Source: Ceratotherium simum simum
Taxonomy: Eukaryota; Chordata; Mammalia; Perissodactyla; Rhinocerotidae
Direction: 5' to 3'
Assembly: GCF_000283155.1 (NCBI RefSeq)
Contig: NW_004454177.1
Span: forward strand, 7,939,217 to 8,003,216
DNA: 64,000 nucleotides
Shown here in pieces: positions 10,790-20,559 of the stretch. Position 1 is the stretch's first letter, and each line of letters starts with the position of its first letter. The translations under genes and the position numbers were made by a program. The notes under the pieces are model-generated. The model was not told where the DNA came from. It ran no database searches and was given only the letters and a program-made list of their open reading frames with translations.

Positions 10790-11060
10790 GTTGCAGTAAC
10801 TGCATATTGCTGATGCTGCAAAAGCACATAATGGCTGGGCAGCTAATCCAATCATTCATGCTTCCCTTGTTCCCACTCTTGGATCTGATAGATAAAAACA
10901 CCCAGGCAAATGACCAGTTTCATGGACTGTTTCCTCTTTTGTCAATACAAGGAATTGTGAGCTGTCATCTTGTCCCTCCTCTGTGGAGAGAGAACTCAAA
11001 TATTTATGACCAGCCTTCATAACACTAATTGTATTTCTAATTGTTTTTCCCTCTCAGCAG
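10790..11060. promoter_or_regulatory. Candidate conserved non-coding element
   Basis: Repeat-free block with 'gcagctaatccaatcattc' (bicoid/LIM-homeodomain-type and CCAAT-like cores, about 10840-10857), 'atctgatagataaaaac' (GATA-type words, about 10882) and 'actaattgtatttctaattg' (paired homeodomain cores, about 11024-11043). This clustering suggests an enhancer, but no cross-species evidence is available here. Confidence 0.35.
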
Positions 11061-11535
11061 CATTGCTTCCCTCACCCCAGTAATGATGGGCAGTTCTGGG
11101 GTTTATGAAGAGTGGTTTGTCACAAATGAAATTCGGAAGAGGTTTTGAACGAGGCGGCCACATTTCCAGCTTAGAGGTCCTCCTCTCTTCTGAAGCATGG
11201 GCTCTGGCTGAATGCCAAAGGCTAGTATCCACCAGGCCCTGCAGAAAGGATGGGATTGGCTCTCACCGCCCTCTCCCCAGAGATCAGGGAGTCAGGGAAG
11301 CGATCAAGGACAGCTTCTTGCATTGGGCGTCCTTCAACTGCAGCGCAAACTCGTCCCTGCCTCAATTTCTCCACTTGGAAAAATCTCTTTCCTCTCCCCC
11401 CTTCCCAAATTGCTTTTCCACTCAGCAAAAGACGCATTGGTAATTTTTTTTTAAGGTCTGAGAACTGATTTTTCAAATCTTTTCAGATAATGAAAGTGCA
11501 GGAAGGAGAGTGGTGCTCTGGGAGGAAAGTTTGAC
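11061..11535. other. Unique non-coding sequence
   Basis: Open frames of 70-112 codons overlap on both strands at 11105-11476 without domains. No repeat or gene recognised. Confidence 0.45.
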
Positions 11536-11539
11536 TAGG

Positions 11540-11690
11540 AATCAGGAGAGCTGAGATCTAATCATTCAATTATTCATTCATTTATTTATACATCAAACAT
11601 TTATGGGGGCCTACTATGTGAGAAGCATTGTCCTACGTCCTGGGAATAGAGAGACCAGTGCCTCCTGTCAAGCCCCTAAAACCTGTCACC
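11540..11690 (+). repeat. Ancient interspersed repeat fragment
   Basis: 'ttattcattcatttattt' followed by 'gggggcctactatgtgag' and 'cctgggaatagagagaccag' is the classic wording of an old mammalian repeat ('cctactatgtgccaggcac...'). The family is unresolved. Confidence 0.5.
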
Positions 11691-11839
11691 TTGCAAGCCA
11701 CAGCGGATTCTTTTATAAAGCGGGGGTGGACCACCAGGACACCACAGTCCCCAACAGCACTGCATTCCAAGATTTACCTTCACCCTATTTCAAAGGAGAG
11801 CTTGAGGAACCACACTGCTTAGGTGAAAAAAGGTCCGGA

Positions 11840-12060
11840 CAAGAGTCGGAAAGACTCTGCTCTACTTCTTTCCAGTTCATGACCTTGGACAGGTCACCTG
11901 GACTCTCTAAGGTGCAGTTTCTTCATTTATAGGACAGGAATAGCAGTAATCTTGTACCCTACACTGATTTTGAGAACTAGATGAGCTCGTGTAGGTGAAC
12001 GCTGTCCGTAAACTACATGTGAAGCAATCTATCTAAGTGAGAAATCACTATTACTAATAA
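11840..12060 (+). repeat. MIR SINE
   Basis: 'gagtcggaaagactctgctct', then 'catgaccttggacaggtcacc', then 'tgcagtttcttcatttatagg' and an ATTACTAATAAT tail. Sense orientation. Confidence 0.8.
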
Positions 12061-12825
12061 TCAGAGAGCCCTGGCCAACTTTTCCAGTCTCCCTATTCAG
12101 GGTAAAAAATGGACATTAGGAAATGATGTTGGGGAAGGAGGTCCCTATTGGCTGCCTCCTTGTCAAAGGAGGGAGAGAAATCTTCTCTCAAATTAATCTT
12201 GGAGGGTCTCCCTTGAGACTTGGGTTGAACTAACCAGCACCCCACAGGTAAGGGAAGCAAGCTCAGTAATAACGAAAATAATATAAGTTAAACAGAGTTT
12301 AACTCTGCGGTGAACTCACCCTAGGGAGCAGTCTTTGGCTACTGGTGAGCTGTGTAACCTCAGCCTAGGGAGCTAATCAAGTACACAGATCCCTGGATCT
12401 GTTGCCTGATAAGGGTTTCAGGGAGCTGGCAGGTGAGCCCCACGGACTATCTCTGCAGATGGACCTAGAGGAAGAGTTGCAGGAATGACGGCTCCTGAGG
12501 GATTGTCCCCTAGACCAGAAGAGGATATTCCTGAGCCAGGGAGGGCAGAGGTGGGGCAGCAGAAAAACATGATCGAGAGAGTGTGGCTGCAGGCCCAGCC
12601 TCTCCGTGTCTCTTCCCCACTGCTCTGTGATCTAGAGGCACCAGACTAGTTTGTGACCATGGTGGTATGGAAGACAGGAATTCTCTAAGAAGGTGAAGTT
12701 GGAAAAGAAAATTAAAGTATCACAGCATGATTTACATAGAAAAGACATCAGATGTCAGCTGTTCCAAATCCCTCTCTTGACAAGTGTGATGGTCCCAACA
12801 AGCAGGGGTGTTGGCTGCTGAGATA
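12061..12825. other. Unique non-coding sequence with small overlapping palindromes
   Basis: The segment 12287-12307 carries two overlapping palindromes, GTTAAAC-aga-GTTTAAC and CAGAGTT-t-AACTCTG. No gene is apparent elsewhere in the stretch. Confidence 0.5.
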
Positions 12826-12829
12826 TGGA

Positions 12830-12962
12830 CAATCTATATGACCTTGAACAAGTCTTTTACTTCTCTGAACCTCAGGATTTTGCTTCTTAACTGGTAAATT
12901 GATAGTAACAATACTAATACCTCGTGGGGTTAGATAGATCATGTGAGGTAATAGTATGGAAG
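12830..12962 (+). repeat. MIR SINE fragment
   Basis: 'tatatgaccttgaacaagtc', then 'acttctctgaacctcaggat', then 'tgtgaggtaatagtatgg' forms a sense MIR missing its head. Confidence 0.8.
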
Positions 12963-12969
12963 GTCCTTC

Positions 12970-13200
12970 AAGAAATGGTATGGCCTAGAGGAAAGCACAT
13001 AGGACTTTTGGTCAGAGGACCTGGATTTAAGACTCTATTGTTCTATCTGCCTGTGGCCTTAGTGAAGTCATTTCATTTCTCTGAGCTGCATTTTCTTTAT
13101 CTGTGAAATGGAAATAATGATAACGATGCCCACCTCAAAGGGTGATGAATCTCAAGTAAGTTAACGAAAGTCCTTGATGACCTGTGAAGTGCATTTCAAC
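12970..13200 (+). repeat. MIR SINE
   Basis: A second sense MIR directly after the first. It runs from 'aatggtatggcctagaggaaag', through 'aggacctggatttaagactc' and 'catttctctgagctgcattt', to 'ctttatctgtgaaatggaaat'. Confidence 0.85.
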
Positions 13201-13204
13201 ATTA

Positions 13205-13325
13205 GTGATTGCCCTTCTGATGAAGAGACTGAGGGCCAGGGAGGCCAACTGACTTGCCCAAGACCCACAGCTAATATGGAACCTGATTCAGAATTCAGCC
13301 AGGTCCTGACTTCCAGGAGGTCCTC
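13205..13325 (-). repeat. MIR SINE fragment, reverse
   Basis: 'gatgaagagactgagggccag', then 'aactgacttgcccaagaccc', then 'cagaattcagccaggtcctg' reads as the reverse MIR core. With the two preceding sense copies it makes a three-MIR cluster. Confidence 0.8.
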
Positions 13326-13412
13326 TGTCCACTCCCGCCCTCCAGGGAAAGCCTGGCTCCCCCTGACAGCCCAAGCTTGCTGCACACGCCTGCTGGCAAT
13401 CACCCTAACCAA

Positions 13413-13440
13413 ATGCAGTGGGGGGGGTTGGGGGGTGGAT
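13413..13440 (+). repeat. G-rich run
   Basis: Runs of eight and six G separated by TT, plus flanking G pairs. The run has G-quadruplex potential on the plus strand. Confidence 0.7.
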
Positions 13441-13620
13441 TTTACATCGATTTGAATGCTGCTGTTTATATTTGCCTTCCTTCAGGAGTTAACTAGAGTC
13501 CTTCTAGCATTGATCAGCTCTATCTGGTTTCCTAATGGAGTAAACACGGGGCCCCTTGGATATTGACTAGAATTTACAAATATACCCCGACAACACCAAA
13601 ATCGGCCACAGGACGCAGCA
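13441..13620. promoter_or_regulatory. Candidate conserved non-coding element
   Basis: Repeat-free sequence with 'tgctgtttatatttgcc' (forkhead-like), 'aggagttaactag', 'gcattgatcagctc' and 'cctaatggagtaaac'. The CpG content in 'accaaaatcggccac' is higher than in neighbouring repeats. The texture is enhancer-like, but nothing confirms it. Confidence 0.35.
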
Positions 13621-13689
13621 CTTACATGCACAGGCCACTTTTGCCTGGACTCCCAGAGGGGAATGCCCTGTGACTTCCCTTTGGGCAGC

Positions 13690-13840
13690 TGCTGCAGCGG
13701 CTCCGAGCAGAACCCGTGAATCAGTGGGACTGTTTATAGTTTTTCCGTTTTAATTTTGAGGCAGGAGTGATTAATTTGAGCCTCATTGAGGCAGGGGACA
13801 AATATATGTTGATAATGGCAAAGCATAAGAGGGGCTGAGC
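13690..13840. promoter_or_regulatory. Candidate conserved non-coding element
   Basis: The block contains 'gaatcagtgggactgtttat', 'ccgttttaattttgagg', 'gagtgattaatttgagcc' and 'atgttgataatggc', which together supply homeodomain, POU/forkhead and GATA-type cores in 150 bases. Confidence 0.4.
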
Positions 13841-14370
13841 TCCTGCCAGCTCCAGCCTCCCAGAGCTGCTCTGAACAGACTGGGGTCCTTGCCGGCAGCT
13901 CCCCCCTCCATCCCAGGGACCTCTCTGAGCAGAGATCTCGCAGCCCCGCCTCAGGCAGACGCTGGTGCTGGGCCTGAGCCCTTCATCGTATCCTACACCT
14001 AAACTCAAGTCCCCTCTCTACGGGTCAGCCTGGACCCTGCCTCTATCAGCCCTCCCTCTCCACTGCCTCCTCACCCATGCCTGCAGTAGTCCTGGGCCCC
14101 CACTAACCTCCTCAGCACAGGCCTGGCCTGCCTTTCAGCTGCTTGCTCTGGGCAGTGCCTCCTGACCTCAGCTCTGCTCTCCAAAGAAGACTGGAGCAAG
14201 GCTGAGGAAGGCTGAAGGCGGGGGCTCAGTCAGGTGAGCCGGGGTGGTCTCCACTCCGGGCTGCATGGCTTTCATCTGCCCTGCAGGGAAATTCCAGGTT
14301 AGGCTCAGGGCCTGTGCTCTGACCTCCCCTGCTTTCTGAAACCAATCTTTTTCATTATGCCTTTGAGTGC
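13841..14370. other. Unique GC-rich non-coding sequence
   Basis: C-rich sequence without identifiable repeat or exon. No gene seen. Confidence 0.45.
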
Positions 14371-14466
14371 TGGTGTGTGTGTGTGTACGTGTGTGTGTGT
14401 GTGTACGTGTGTATGTGTGCGTTCCCTTTCCGAATAGCAATAAAATAAATCAAAAAAAAAAAAAAA
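14371..14466 (+). repeat. (TG)n microsatellite with A-tail
   Basis: An interrupted TG repeat (14371-14420, with ACG interruptions) is followed by 'gcaataaaataaatc' and 15 A residues (about 14452-14466). The A-run with AATAAA words could be the tail of a decayed retroinsert. I could not find a matching duplication on its left. Confidence 0.8.
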
Positions 14467-14834
14467 GCCTCAGGAGCAGTGGATTGGGAAAAGCCTCTGG
14501 CTTGACCTGTTAATGAAATGCAGTTGGCCTGGGAGAAAGAATTCCCGCTCTTTTTTGGGGAGCAGCAACTTGCACCCATCCTCTCCAAGCACATACTCCC
14601 TTCCAGGGCCTCCTCATCATATTCGGAGCAGAGATCCAGAGCCAAGCTCCCAGCATCCCCGAGGGTGTGCAGGTACCATGGCCGCCTTCTGAAAAAAGGC
14701 ACAGCCTGGAGGATGCGAGGAGGGAGGGGATACCGACTTCTCTGCCTGTACCTGCCCCAGCAGGGGTCCCCCTGTCCCTGCCTCGATTCCGTGTCTCCAG
14801 GTTCCCAAGCATTAATCCACCCCCATGGCTTCCT
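14467..14834. other. Unique non-coding sequence
   Basis: Overlapping open frames of 60-200 codons on both strands include the microsatellite in their reading and show no domain. I see no gene. Confidence 0.5.
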
Positions 14835-14970
14835 GAGGAGCCGCGCAATAGCTTTATTGAGCTGAGCTATAAATTTCAGCAAGGCCAACCCTGGGAGGAG
14901 GCAATTACCTTCTGAGGAGGCTCCCTCTGGAGTGACTGCTTCCAACACAAGAGGGTCTTTCATAACCACT
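14835..14970. promoter_or_regulatory. Candidate conserved non-coding element
   Basis: 'ccgcgcaatagctttattgag' (CDX/HOX-like TTTATTG), 'ctgagctataaatttcagc' and 'ggaggcaattacc' sit in a repeat-free window. Inferred from motif texture only. Confidence 0.3.
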
Positions 14971-15059
14971 CAATGCCGGGCCCTGGTTAGGGATGGCCCG
15001 TGCAGGGGGGGGTGCTGAGTGAGCCCCTTGCCCTCCTTATCTCCCTCTGCTCCACCCGC

Positions 15060-15245
15060 AACCCCAGACGGCAGCTCCCAGAGGGCAGCAGTCACAGGAA
15101 CAAACACTTGTGCTTTGAAGGAAACTATTCGGACGGCTGCTTCTTTGTTTCCCTCCAAGTTTTGGCCTCGGCCCAAAATCTGGTTGAGGGAAGGATGGGG
15201 AAGAATAAATAACTATATCTCGCAGGCCTTTTTTAAGTTATGACA
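15060..15245. promoter_or_regulatory. Candidate conserved non-coding element
   Basis: Repeat-free sequence with 'gaacaaacacttgtgctttg' (E-box- and TCF-like), 'ctgcttctttgtttccctcc' (SOX/forkhead-like) and 'gaataaataactatatctc'. It lies directly before a purine tract. Confidence 0.3.
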
Positions 15246-15249
15246 CACC

Positions 15250-15300
15250 AAGAGAAGTGGAGAGGGGAGGGGAGGAGAAGAAGAGGGGAGGGAGGAAGGG
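15250..15300 (+). repeat. Purine-rich low-complexity tract
   Basis: About 50 bases of almost uninterrupted A/G, mainly GGGGA and GAGG units. It could adopt triplex-type structure. Confidence 0.75.
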
Positions 15301-15834
15301 CCTTTTCCCTCTTTACTGGGGGGAAATTGCTACATTTTCTAATAACAAATGACTAGAAAACAGCTGAACCTGAAAACTAAACTTCAATCAAAGTCACTCA
15401 GAGAGGAGTAGGTAGTTGGCAAAGGCTAGGAAACAAGAAAAAAAAGAACAATTGGTCTGGAATTAATCAAGATATTAATATTAGAAAAGGTAGCAGAGCA
15501 GACAGGCTGTACCCAGGTTGCTGGGATATGAAGAGCCCAGAGCCTTGGGCCCAGGTCTGTTCTCGGACACCCAGCTCCTCGCCTTCCCCTTAGAAAGGCT
15601 CATGCATTAGGGACATGACCTTGAACGGGGAGAGGTCAGGGCAGTGTCAAAAAGACTCCCCTCCCAGCAGCCCAGCCATCCTGGCCTCCCTCCCACCCAC
15701 GCCTCTTCTCCACAGTGACAGGCCAGCAGAGTGGGTGGGGACATCTGTCCCCGGGGGCAGGTTCCCATGGGGCAGCATTGACTGACAACTGCAACCTACA
15801 AAGGGACTTGTTTGGTGGGAAACAGACACTTGGG
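15301..15834. other. Unique non-coding sequence
   Basis: The segment 15455-15495 has 'ggaattaatcaagatattaat', an AT-rich homeodomain-like patch. No gene or repeat recognised. Confidence 0.4.
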
Positions 15835-16010
15835 CTCCCCATGGCTGTCAAGCCATTCCCTAGCTTTCAACTCATTTAAACTAAAAACCCAAGTACATTT
15901 ATTCCCTAGTAGACCTGATACACTCCAGCGCTCCTGCCAACTTGCTTTGCAACTTTGTACACAGCAGATCAATGTGTGCAATTTAAGAACAGAGAAATGA
16001 AGACTTCTGT
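15835..16010. promoter_or_regulatory. Candidate conserved non-coding element
   Basis: Low-CpG, repeat-free sequence: 'ttcaactcatttaaactaaa', 'gtacatttattccctag' and 'cagatcaatgtgtgcaattt'. Weak support. Confidence 0.25.
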
Positions 16011-17030
16011 GAGGACGAGGGGGTAGGGTGGGGGCTGGGCTCCTGCTCACAGCCCCCCAACTCCCTCCTTCTAAAACTCTCACTTTCCCTCCACCCACCC
16101 CGTAGCACTGATCTCTAAGCCTTTAAAAGGGGAAGAAGGTCTTTCAGCCACAGACGTGGAAGGACAACTCTTCCAGGTTAATCTTGGCAAGGCAAGTGAC
16201 TGGCACCTCTTTTTTCATGTGCCTCACGTACAGAATGTGACCATGATCATAAGTTCACATAAAACCCCATCTGCATGTCCTCCCCTCCTGGAACCTTCTG
16301 AGGAGCACCACCTGAGTTCGTGTCCCCACTCCCCCGCCCACCCCAAGGAGCTCCCAAATCCTCAGCAGACATAAGGAAACTTGGGGACAGGTGACAAAAT
16401 GTTGAACAAATACTGATGCTATTTACCTTCCATCCATTTTCCTGCCTATTCTTAGAGGACTGAAAAAAAAAAAGTTTAACTCAGTTCTGTTGTGAAAGGA
16501 AGTTGCAGGATCCGTTGTGTTTAACAGAGTGATTCTAGCAGATGTTGGAAGTTCCTTCTCCACATTGCCACCCTCTCGTATCAAGGAGGCCACTCAGTGG
16601 GAGAAAATGGACTCAGCTCTGCCAGCTGGGGTTGGAACAACCAACTTGAGATGCATTTACACAAGGCTGGCCCATAAACTCCCCCGACACGGACGCAGGC
16701 CTCGTGCCCACGTTTCACACACACCCTCGGGCTGAACATTGCTCCTTTTTCCCACCAAACTTGCTCTTGATGTTCGTTTCCATCTGAATTTACTAGAAGA
16801 GTGACACCAGGGAGAGGGACACGGTGAATTTTGCTGTGAGCGCCACACCCCTGCTAGGAAGGCATGAACGCCTAGTAGGGCTTAGAAGAAGCAAAAATTA
16901 TCCTGCATCTGCTGAGTACAGGGCTCTGTGACATGCTTTTGTCTCCACTACCACAGCCCTCTGCCAGCATCACCCGCTCCCCCCAAACCAAAATTCCCCA
17001 AACCACAGACGTCACTGTCAAGAACCGGCT
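16011..17030. other. Unique non-coding sequence
   Basis: No exon or repeat recognised. A stretch of 11 A residues lies near 16466. Confidence 0.45.
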
Positions 17031-17034
17031 AGAT

Positions 17035-17130
17035 GCAGCGATTTACCCAAGGTCATACAGTGCATGAGTGACAGCACTAGGATTCAAATCCAGACTTTCT
17101 GACTCTAACACTAGTGCTCTTTCCTTGAAA
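17035..17130 (-). repeat. MIR SINE fragment, reverse
   Basis: 'cgatttacccaaggtcataca', then 'cactaggattcaaatccagac', then 'ctaacactagtgctctttcc' is the reverse complement of the 5' half of MIR. Confidence 0.85.
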
Positions 17131-17134
17131 GCAC

Positions 17135-17335
17135 CATGGTGTGGAGGAAAGAAGGTGAGCTCCAGGCTGAGACAGACCTGGATTCAAATCCCAGGTTAAA
17201 TCCGGTTCCAGCACTTGCTAATGGCATGGCCCTTTCTGAGTCTCAGTTTCCTCACCTGTAAAATGGAGGACCCAACGCCTACCTCCTAAGATGGTTGGGA
17301 GGATTACACGAGTTCCTGCCTGTAAAATGTGGCAT
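17135..17335 (+). repeat. MIR SINE
   Basis: A sense MIR head to head with the preceding copy: 'accatggtgtggaggaaag', then 'gacctggattcaaatccca', then 'gagtctcagtttcctcacctg', then 'aagatggttgggaggattac'. The A/B-box-derived head is well preserved. Confidence 0.9.
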
Positions 17336-17404
17336 GGCAGCGGCCTGAAGGAGGTACAAGCAGATGCTACTTCCCCTTCTCACTTCTCTCCATTTTATAA
17401 GAGA

Positions 17405-18640
17405 AAAAAAAATTGAAGATGTTTTATCGTAGTGTAACATGAATGTACATTTCAATGCATTTTCACCAAATATACACATTACCATGTGCCCAGAAACCAG
17501 ACCAAGAAACAGAACGTTTCCATCCCCCCCACCCAGAGGTCCCCCTTCTGCCCCTTCCCATGTTGCTGCATTGGTTACAGTTGCTGCATTGGTTACAGTT
17601 CCTTCTCTCAATTCTATACAGTATCCCAGAGTGTGTGTATACTCAATTTATTTTTCCATTCCATTGTTGATAAATATTTGGGTTGTTTCCAGTATTTAGC
17701 TTTTACTAAAATGCTGCTCCGAACATTCTTGTATGTGTCTTTTGACAAATATGCATATGTTTTTCTGTTAGCTATAAGATATGTGTATGTTCCGCACGAG
17801 TAGACGCTGCCAAACTGTTTTCCAAGATGGTTCTTCTAATTCACACTCCTACCAGTAGTGTTTGAGAGTTTGGATTGTTCCACATCCTCACCGATACTTG
17901 ATATTGTCTTTTATATTTTAACCATTCTGCCGAAAATGTAGTGATATTTCACTATGATTTTAACTTACATATCCCTGATTCCAAAAGAGTTAAGCACCTT
18001 TTCATATATATATTGGTCACTTAGAGATCTTTTGAGAAAGGCCAGTTCAAGTCTTTTGCCCATATTTCTATTGAATTGTCGGCCTTTTTCATTGAGTCCT
18101 TGAGTTCTTTCCATATTCTGGGTATGAGTTGTTTGATAGATAAATGTTTTGCAAATATCTTCTCCAACTCTGTGGCTTGCGTTTTTGTTTTCTTAGGTTT
18201 TTTTTTTTTATTAATTGAAATTATTAATTTTAATGAAGTTTAATTAGTCAATTTTTCCCTTATGGTTAGGCTTTTTATGTCCTGTTGAAGAAATCTTTAT
18301 CCAGCCTGGGTCCTGAAGACGTCCTCCTATGTTTCTTTCTAAAACCTTTATCACTTTATCTTTCTCATTTAGAACTACAATTTATGTGTTTGGTATGAGG
18401 TAGGGATTAAAATTATTATTTTTTTCCAATAAGGCTATCCAGTTGACTTAGCGCCACTTATTGAAAGGTCGTCCTTCCCCCTACAACACTGCAGTCACCT
18501 TTATCACAAATGAGGTGACAATATGTGTGGGGGCCTGCTTCTAGACTGTACTATGTTCACTTGGTCTATTTGTTCATCATTTCATCTGTAGAACACTATC
18601 TTTATTATTACAGTTTTATGTAAGTCTTCAAGATACTTAT
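17405..18640 (-). repeat. Old L1 LINE, antisense
   Basis: The plus strand reads as the reverse complement of L1 ORF2 3' end and 3' UTR: 'caccaaatatacacattacc', 'aatatttgggttgtttccag', 'ctgccaaactgttttccaag', 'tcacactcctaccagtagtg', 'caagtcttttgcccatattt', 'ggtatgagttgtttgatag', then 'cttattgaaaggtcgtcc'. Many stops are present. It is an L1M-type fossil. Confidence 0.9.
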
Positions 18641-18885
18641 TAAAAAACGAACACCGATATCTTCCCAATGCAGGAATTGAGGAAATGTGTGCCCCCTTCC
18701 TTGTCTCAGGTAGATTGCGCTGGTGCCAAACCATCTGTCCAGTTAGTCGGGTGGGAAGAGGAGAAGAAGTAGGGAGAGAATAAAAAAATACATTGTGGAA
18801 GTTTCCTCTTTAGACTAAGTGAGACTAGGGTAAGATGCCATGTGTCCTTCCTGGTGGGAAGAACCCAAAAATGTAAGAAAGTTCA
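18641..18885. other. Unique non-coding sequence
   Basis: Short interval between the L1 and a MIR3-like copy. No gene seen. Confidence 0.4.
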
Positions 18886-18889
18886 CAAA

Positions 18890-19080
18890 GCAATGGGAAA
18901 AGCTTGAGCTAAGAGTCAGAATTCCTGAATTCTAGGCTCAATCATGTCACCCACTGGCTATGTGACCTTGAACTGCCCAGTTCCTCTGTCTGGACCTCTT
19001 TTCCCTCTTCTGTAAAAAGAAAGAACGGAATTAGATGTCCTCCAACGTCCCTTCTATCTCCAAGAGTCTATAACTGTGAC
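18890..19080 (+). repeat. MIR3-like SINE
   Basis: 'gctaagagtcagaattcctg', then 'ctggctatgtgaccttgaac', then 'gaattagatgtcctccaacg' and 'tcccttctatctccaagagt'. The last two phrases are typical of the MIR3 subclass. Confidence 0.7.
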
Positions 19081-19289
19081 ACTTAGCCGAGGAAAAGAGC
19101 AGTTGGTTTAGGAACTGTCTCTCCAGTCTATAAAGGTATTTTCTACTAGAGCAATAGAACACTTTCTTATTGTTATTCATCCCCAACACAATATCTATCA
19201 GAAGGTGTGGATGCTCCTGGGCTGGACAGCTCCTTTATATTTAGGACGGGGCTGTTAATGCCTTCCTCTGAGCTGGGATTTGGTCTAGC

Positions 19290-19450
19290 GTGAGATATGT
19301 GTGGTTGGGGTGTCAGACGGACATGGATTCAAATCTTGATTCTGCAACTCAACTTGCTATGTGACTTTGGAATAATCACCCCACCTCTCTCAACCTCAGT
19401 TGCTTCATATGTAAAATGGAGGCTAAGAATATTTACCTTCCTGTGTACTT
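19290..19450 (+). repeat. MIR SINE
   Basis: 'gtcagacggacatggattcaa', then 'cttgctatgtgactttggaa', then 'caacctcagttgcttcatatg' and 'taaaatggaggctaagaat' form a clear sense MIR. Confidence 0.9.
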
Positions 19451-19930
19451 TTGCCAGCCTAGTAGATTTCCATAAGGACAAGCCAAAAACCAAGTGGGCT
19501 TGGGGAGTTATACTGTTACACCTGCTTCTCCTGTCTTCCAAATGCAAGTTATACTGTTTACAAACTACACAATGTTGCTTCAGTATCAAAACTCATCGTC
19601 AGGTATCTCATCACCTCTCACCTGTTCAGTTGCTTTACTGTTTCTCATCCCCACCTGCCATGAACCAGCCAATAAAGGTATCAGTAAATTAATAATTCAC
19701 CTGAAGCCAACCCAAGGTAACACACACCTGCTCAGAGATTATCTGGTAAGTGTTCCCAGACACTTCCATCCTGGGGAATGTGGTTATAAGTAGTTGTAAG
19801 GTCAGAGGAGAAAGAGTATGTCAACACTAGGAGTTAATGGGGGATCACATGGGACTACGTTCACAAAGCATTTAGCACAGTGCCTGGGGCAAGGCAAACA
19901 GAATGATATCTGCTGGTGTTTCTATTCTTA
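19451..19930. other. Unique non-coding sequence
   Basis: A short MIR 3'-end phrase ('gcatttagcacagtgcctgg', about 19867-19886) is visible. Otherwise nothing is recognised. Confidence 0.4.
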
Positions 19931-19935
19931 TCACG

Positions 19936-20024
19936 CCTGTTCTGTTAAAGAACAGGTGTTCTTAGGTGAAGAACACCTGTTCTGCTCTATGGTTCTTCAC
20001 CTTAGGTGGAGCATACCTAAGGTG
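19936..20024. repeat. Nested inverted-repeat cluster with AGAACA half-sites
   Basis: Four exact inverted repeats interlock in 89 bases. 19936-19943 pairs with 19949-19956 (CCTGTTCT/AGAACAGG). 19949-19962 and 19970-19983 are exact reverse complements of each other, each containing AGAACA and TGTTCT. 19965-19974 pairs with 19992-20001 (GGTGAAGAAC/GTTCTTCACC). 19998-20007 pairs with 20015-20024 (CACCTTAGGT/ACCTAAGGTG). Steroid-receptor elements are AGAACA-nnn-TGTTCT; here the spacing is two, so receptor binding is only a possibility. The structure could equally come from template switching during replication. Confidence 0.85.
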
Positions 20025-20555
20025 ACATAACTTTTTCCATGGCTAGAATAACCACAGGACTCCGCTCCCTAAGCCAACTTGGTTTTTGGCTTAAACAAAA
20101 CTTCTGCAGGCTATTTCTTTGGCAGGAGGTGGAGAAAAAGAAGAACAGATGGATTGGTAGGGAAGATATCTTCTTTGCCTCCACAGAGTGGCTCTAGGGA
20201 GCCCTTTCCTTCCCCATAGAAAACAGGGCTCTCTTCTAGCTGGGATCTTCACACCTAGACTGCCAAAGGCCCCTGTGGCTAGAGAGCAGGCCTCTGGCCA
20301 CCAGCCCCTTAGCTTCCACTGGTCAAAAAAAGGGCCACTTTATCTTTCCCACTCAATCACTGTGCCCTAGAGAAGTGACTGCCTGCTGCTCCATGATGTC
20401 TCTGTGCTAGCATTGCCCCCCAAACCAAGGCCAGCTGCAGTGTGGGCCCTCTCAGATGTGTCAGAGAGGTCTTCCCCTCTTCTGATTCTCTCCTCCTGCG
20501 TGGCTGGAGGGGAGCAGGCTGGGCACACAGGCCCTCAGCAGGATGTAATAGCAGA
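20025..20555. other. Unique non-coding sequence
   Basis: No gene or repeat recognised. Opposed open frames at 20357-20690 overlap and lack domains. Confidence 0.45.
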
Positions 20556-20559
20556 TCTG

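Noticed and set aside
14439..14466. AATAAA words followed by an A-run as a gene's poly(A) site
   Set aside because: The A-run is genomic, follows a microsatellite and has no upstream coding sequence; a retroinsert tail is possible but no duplication was found.
14355..14969. Minus-strand open frame of 204 codons
   Set aside because: Its end is encoded by a TG microsatellite and an A-run, and competing frames cover the same bases.
19949..19983. Canonical glucocorticoid response elements
   Set aside because: Half-sites are present but the spacer is two bases, not three, so I report the structure without claiming receptor binding.
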